From positions 149,574 through 213,573 of the forward strand of contig NZ_CP019438.1 in assembly GCF_001940525.2 (NCBI RefSeq): a stretch of DNA of 64,000 bases, in the 5' to 3' direction. The notes beneath the pieces were generated by a model. The model did not search any database. It was not told where the DNA came from and saw only the letters and a list, made by a program, of their open reading frames with translations. Source of the stretch: Thioclava nitratireducens. GTDB lineage: Bacteria > Pseudomonadota > Alphaproteobacteria > Rhodobacterales > Rhodobacteraceae. Both the position numbers and the translations under genes were made by a program. Shown here in pieces: positions 61,690 to 64,000 of the stretch (position 1 is the first letter of the stretch; every line of letters starts with the position of its first letter).

Positions 61690-62349
61690 TCAGCTCCGCT
61701 CGAGCAGGTAATGGGTGAAGCGCCGCTCGAGGCGGCGGCCAAGATGCGAGATCACCTCGACGAAGCCCCAGAAGAACAGCGCCAGGATCAGGATCGGTTC
61801 GACAAAGGCAAAGGTCTCGCTCATCATGGTCTGGGTCTGGAACATGATCTCGGGCACGGTGATCATCGACAGGATCACGGTTTCCTTGGTCAGGATGATC
61901 GCGAAATTCACCAGCGCGGGCAGCGCCGAAACCATCATCACCGGCACCATGATCCGGCGCACCACGACCCCGTCGGTAAAGCCCATGGCGCGGGCGGCCT
62001 CGATCTGCCCCTTGGGCACGGCATCGAACCCGGCGCGCAGGATCTCGGTGAAATAGGCGCTGCCATAGACGGCAAGGCCCAGCACGCCCGCCGGAAGCGC
62101 GTCGAGGCGCAGCCCGATCAACGGCCCACCGTAATAGAGCACGAAGAGTTGCACGAGGAAGGGCGTGCCGCGGATGAACTCGACATACGCGCGGATCGGC
62201 CAGCCCAGGGATTTGGGGCCGAAGCGGCGCGCGAGTTCGATCGCAAAGCCGAGCGCCAGCCCGAAGAGCGTGCCGAGCGCCCAGGTAAACAAGGTCATGC
62301 CAAAGCCGATCAGCAGTTCATGACCATAGCGGTGCAGCAGGTCAACCAT
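61690..62349 (-). CDS. Amino acid ABC transporter permease (second)
   Basis: A 219-residue His/Glu/Gln-type permease with five helices. Landmarks: YVEFIRGTPFLVQLFVLYYG and the EAA loop around AGFDAVPKGQIEAARAMGFT. Its start overlaps the stop of the first permease by one base. Pairs with it to form a heterodimeric channel. Confidence 0.94.
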   Translation of the reverse strand: MVDLLHRYGHELLIGFGMTLFTWALGTLFGLALGFAIELARRFGPKSLGWPIRAYVEFIRGTPFLVQLFVLYYGGPLIGLRLDALPAGVLGLAVYGSAYFTEILRAGFDAVPKGQIEAARAMGFTDGVVVRRIMVPVMMVSALPALVNFAIILTKETVILSMITVPEIMFQTQTMMSETFAFVEPILILALFFWGFVEVISHLGRRLERRFTHYLLERS

Positions 62350-62996
62350 CAGTAGGCAAGCCTCCGTTCAAGCATCCGGCCCGCCTGGGCGATCACGAGG
62401 TTGATCGCGAGGTAGATGAAGGCGGCGGCGAGGTAGATTTCCAGCGGGCGATAGGTGGCCGACGCGATCGACTGGCTCATCCGGGTGATCTCGACGATGC
62501 CGACGACGGTGACCAGCGAGCTGGCCTTCACCAGCAAGATCAGCTCGTTGACGATCGCAGGCAGACCGATCTTCAGCGCCTGCGGCAGCAGGATCCGCAC
62601 CCACAGATCGCGCGGCGCCATGCCGATCGCGGCGGCGGCCTCGGCCTGTCCCTTCGGGATCGCATTCAGCGCACCGCGCAGCGCCTCGGACAGATAGGCG
62701 GCGGCGCACAGGCCGACGGTCAGCACGGCCGCCACCAGCGCCGGCACGTTGATGCCGATCACTGGCAGCAGATAAAAGGCGACAAGCAGCTGGATCAGCA
62801 GCGGCACGCCGCGAAAGAAACTGACATAGAGCGCAGCGGCCCGGCGCAGCCAGACCCGGCGCGACAGCGCCCCGGCACAGACCACGGCGCCCACCAGCAG
62901 CCCCTGTGCACAGCCAAGCACCGAAATCAGCAGCGTAAAGCGCGCCGCGCCGATCATCACCGGCAGATTGTCGAAGATCGTCTGGAACGAGAACAT
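62349..62996 (-). CDS. Amino acid ABC transporter permease (first)
   Basis: A 215-residue permease of the same type: LYVSFFRGVPLLIQLLVAFY and EAA loop in ALRGALNAIPKGQAEAAAAI GMAP. It is 49 bp downstream of the binding-protein gene. The substrate is probably a polar amino acid; no closer definition is possible from sequence. Confidence 0.94.
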   Translation of the reverse strand: MFSFQTIFDNLPVMIGAARFTLLISVLGCAQGLLVGAVVCAGALSRRVWLRRAAALYVSFFRGVPLLIQLLVAFYLLPVIGINVPALVAAVLTVGLCAAAYLSEALRGALNAIPKGQAEAAAAIGMAPRDLWVRILLPQALKIGLPAIVNELILLVKASSLVTVVGIVEITRMSQSIASATYRPLEIYLAAAFIYLAINLVIAQAGRMLERRLAY

Positions 62997-63045
62997 CGCC
63001 GCCTCTCGAAAGGGGCGGGCCGGTCGAACCGGCCCGCGGGTTGCG

Positions 63046-63858
63046 TCAGAGCTGCGGCATCTCTTGCGGCAACTCGCTCGCCGCGCCGAACCATTTTTCC
63101 TGCAGCGTCTTCATCCGGCCATCGGCCTCGATCTTCTTGATCGCCTCGTTGATCGCGGCCACCAGCGTGTCGCCCTCGCCCTTGCGCGCGACATAGGCGA
63201 AATAGGTGGGCTTGCCGAAGGGCGGATTGACCACGGCAAAATCGTCGGGACGGGTCTTGGCAAGATAGTTCAGCAGCGGCGCCGAGCCCGCCACCGCATC
63301 GAGCCGCCCGGTCATCAGGTCGGCATAGGCCTCGTCCGGCGTGCCATAGCCCTTGATCGTGATGCCGCCGATCTTGTCGCTGAAGGCCTGCAGCTGGGCT
63401 TCCTGCGCGGTGCCCTTCTGGGTGCCCACGGTCTTGCCCTTGGCATCTTCGGGCGAGGTCATCGCGCCGCCCTTTTTCTGCACGAAGGCGACCGTCGCAT
63501 CCGAGATCGGCAGCGTGAAGGCATAGCGTTCAGCGCGCTCGGCGGTCATCGTCACCGGGGCCAGCACGAAGTCGAATTTCTTCACCTCGAGGCCCGGCAG
63601 GATCGAGGTCCAGGGCAGGTCCTGATATTCGGGCGTCACGCCCAGCTCCTTGGCGATCTCGTCGAACAGATCGCGGTCGAAGCCGACATATTCGCCGTTT
63701 TCGAGCATGTCGAACGGCGCATAGTGCATCTCGGTCGCGGCGACGATCTTGCCGGCGGCCTTGATATCGGCAAGCTGATCGGCCAGCGCGCCGGTGGCGG
63801 TCAGGGCAAGCGCCGAGAGGCCGAAGAGGGCCGATTTCAGCGTGGTCTGGAAGGTCAT
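63046..63858 (-). CDS. Periplasmic amino acid-binding protein of an ABC transporter
   Basis: A 270-residue family 3 solute-binding protein. Signal peptide FQTTLKSALFGLSALALTAT followed by GALA-D; then DIKAAGKIVAATEMHYAPFD, the usual start of the mature domain, and GFDRDLFDEIAKELGV (the conserved GFDxDL motif). The ATG at 63858 follows GGAGAG at good spacing; a longer frame to 63912 is less likely. It heads the four-gene operon. Confidence 0.94.
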   Translation of the reverse strand: MTFQTTLKSALFGLSALALTATGALADQLADIKAAGKIVAATEMHYAPFDMLENGEYVGFDRDLFDEIAKELGVTPEYQDLPWTSILPGLEVKKFDFVLAPVTMTAERAERYAFTLPISDATVAFVQKKGGAMTSPEDAKGKTVGTQKGTAQEAQLQAFSDKIGGITIKGYGTPDEAYADLMTGRLDAVAGSAPLLNYLAKTRPDDFAVVNPPFGKPTYFAYVARKGEGDTLVAAINEAIKKIEADGRMKTLQEKWFGAASELPQEMPQL

Positions 63859-63923
63859 ATTTCTCTCCTGTCGTCGGGGCTGATTGGGATCGGTGCCGCG
63901 CCCCTTGGACACCGATTGTGAAA

Positions 63924-63945
63924 CCGGCGCCGGACCCGGCGCCGG
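63924..63945 (-). terminator. Candidate terminator between the last gene and the ABC operon
   Basis: CCGGCGCC (63924-63931) and GGCGCCGG (63938-63945) form a GC-rich hairpin with a 6-base loop, followed on the minus strand by only TTT. It lies 7 bp after the stop of the gene entering from the right edge. Confidence 0.45.
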
Positions 63946-63951
63946 CGGTCT

Positions 63952-64000
63952 TCAACGCGCCTGCAGCCCGACGGCCAGAAGCGCCCCGCTGCCGCGCAGC
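63952..64000 (-). CDS. C-terminal end of an unidentified gene
   Basis: Fifteen codons ending LRGSGALLAVGLQAR and a stop at 63952; the rest lies beyond the window. Too short to assign. Same strand as the ABC operon and 93 bp upstream of it, so it could be its first gene, though a hairpin separates them. Confidence 0.5.
   Translation of the reverse strand, partial: LRGSGALLAVGLQAR

Overview
This is a high-GC alphaproteobacterial sequence. The gene families present (two tripartite tricarboxylate transporters, Rrf2/NsrR-type regulators with truncated globins, a ccoNOQP oxidase, DUF6522 proteins, hydroxyproline catabolism) point to the Rhodobacterales. The density of insertion sequences, IS fragments and catabolic islands suggests an accessory replicon or a genomic island rather than a core chromosomal stretch. 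The species cannot be read from the sequence. No rRNA, tRNA, CRISPR array, replication or partition genes were recognised.

Layout. (1) 1-3.8 kb: tail of a TctA transporter, an AbrB-type membrane protein, an MmgE/PrpD protein and a D-2-hydroxyacid dehydrogenase on the plus strand, ended by an IS scar (IS110 remnant / IS6 / IS66 remnant, 4.0-5.4 kb). (2) 5.6-14.9 kb: a minus-strand catabolic block with a frameshifted EamA exporter, GntR, TauE/SafE, a Rieske oxygenase, an M20 deacylase, LysR, DUF1028, a RidA-like protein and a flavin monooxygenase. (3) 15.2-21.9 kb: nitrosative-stress module 1 (NsrR-like regulator, DUF6522, HemN, NorE, NorF, globin, hemerythrin, AhpD-like, DUF488, nitronate monooxygenase). 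(4) 22-27 kb: LysR, two small membrane proteins and an IS5/IS3 nest inside long inverted repeats. (5) 27-32.3 kb: a complete TctABC transporter with a beta-propeller protein and GntR. (6) 33-47.5 kb: three nearly identical 822-bp IS6 elements enclosing module 2: a second NsrR-like gene with ccoNOQP and accessory genes, a divergent globin operon, and gdhA. (7) 47.6-53.5 kb: a trans-4-hydroxyproline degradation island. (8) 53.5-60.7 kb: IS-rich DNA with GntR, a flavin reductase and ynfA. (9) 60.9-63.9 kb: a polar amino acid ABC transporter operon.

How the genes work together. The two nitrosative modules share gene order (globin, hemerythrin, AhpD-like, DUF488, nitronate monooxygenase), both have an NsrR-like Rrf2 gene, and four A+T-rich imperfect palindromes built around GGTATTTACAA or a relative sit in front of their transcription units. 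In module 2 one operator lies between the globin operon and the regulator-cbb3 oxidase operon, so NO sensing, NO scavenging by globin, Fe-S repair and a high-affinity oxidase are probably controlled together. Module 2 is bounded by IS6 copies. Two of these, in inverted orientation with a 9-bp target repeat at the expected ends, record a replicative inversion that cut the distal part of the oxidase operon away and turned it around.

Several genes carry single-base indels in short G or C runs (EamA, globin 1, hemerythrin 1, DUF5602, AhpD 2). They are annotated as pseudogenes, but sequencing error is a real alternative.
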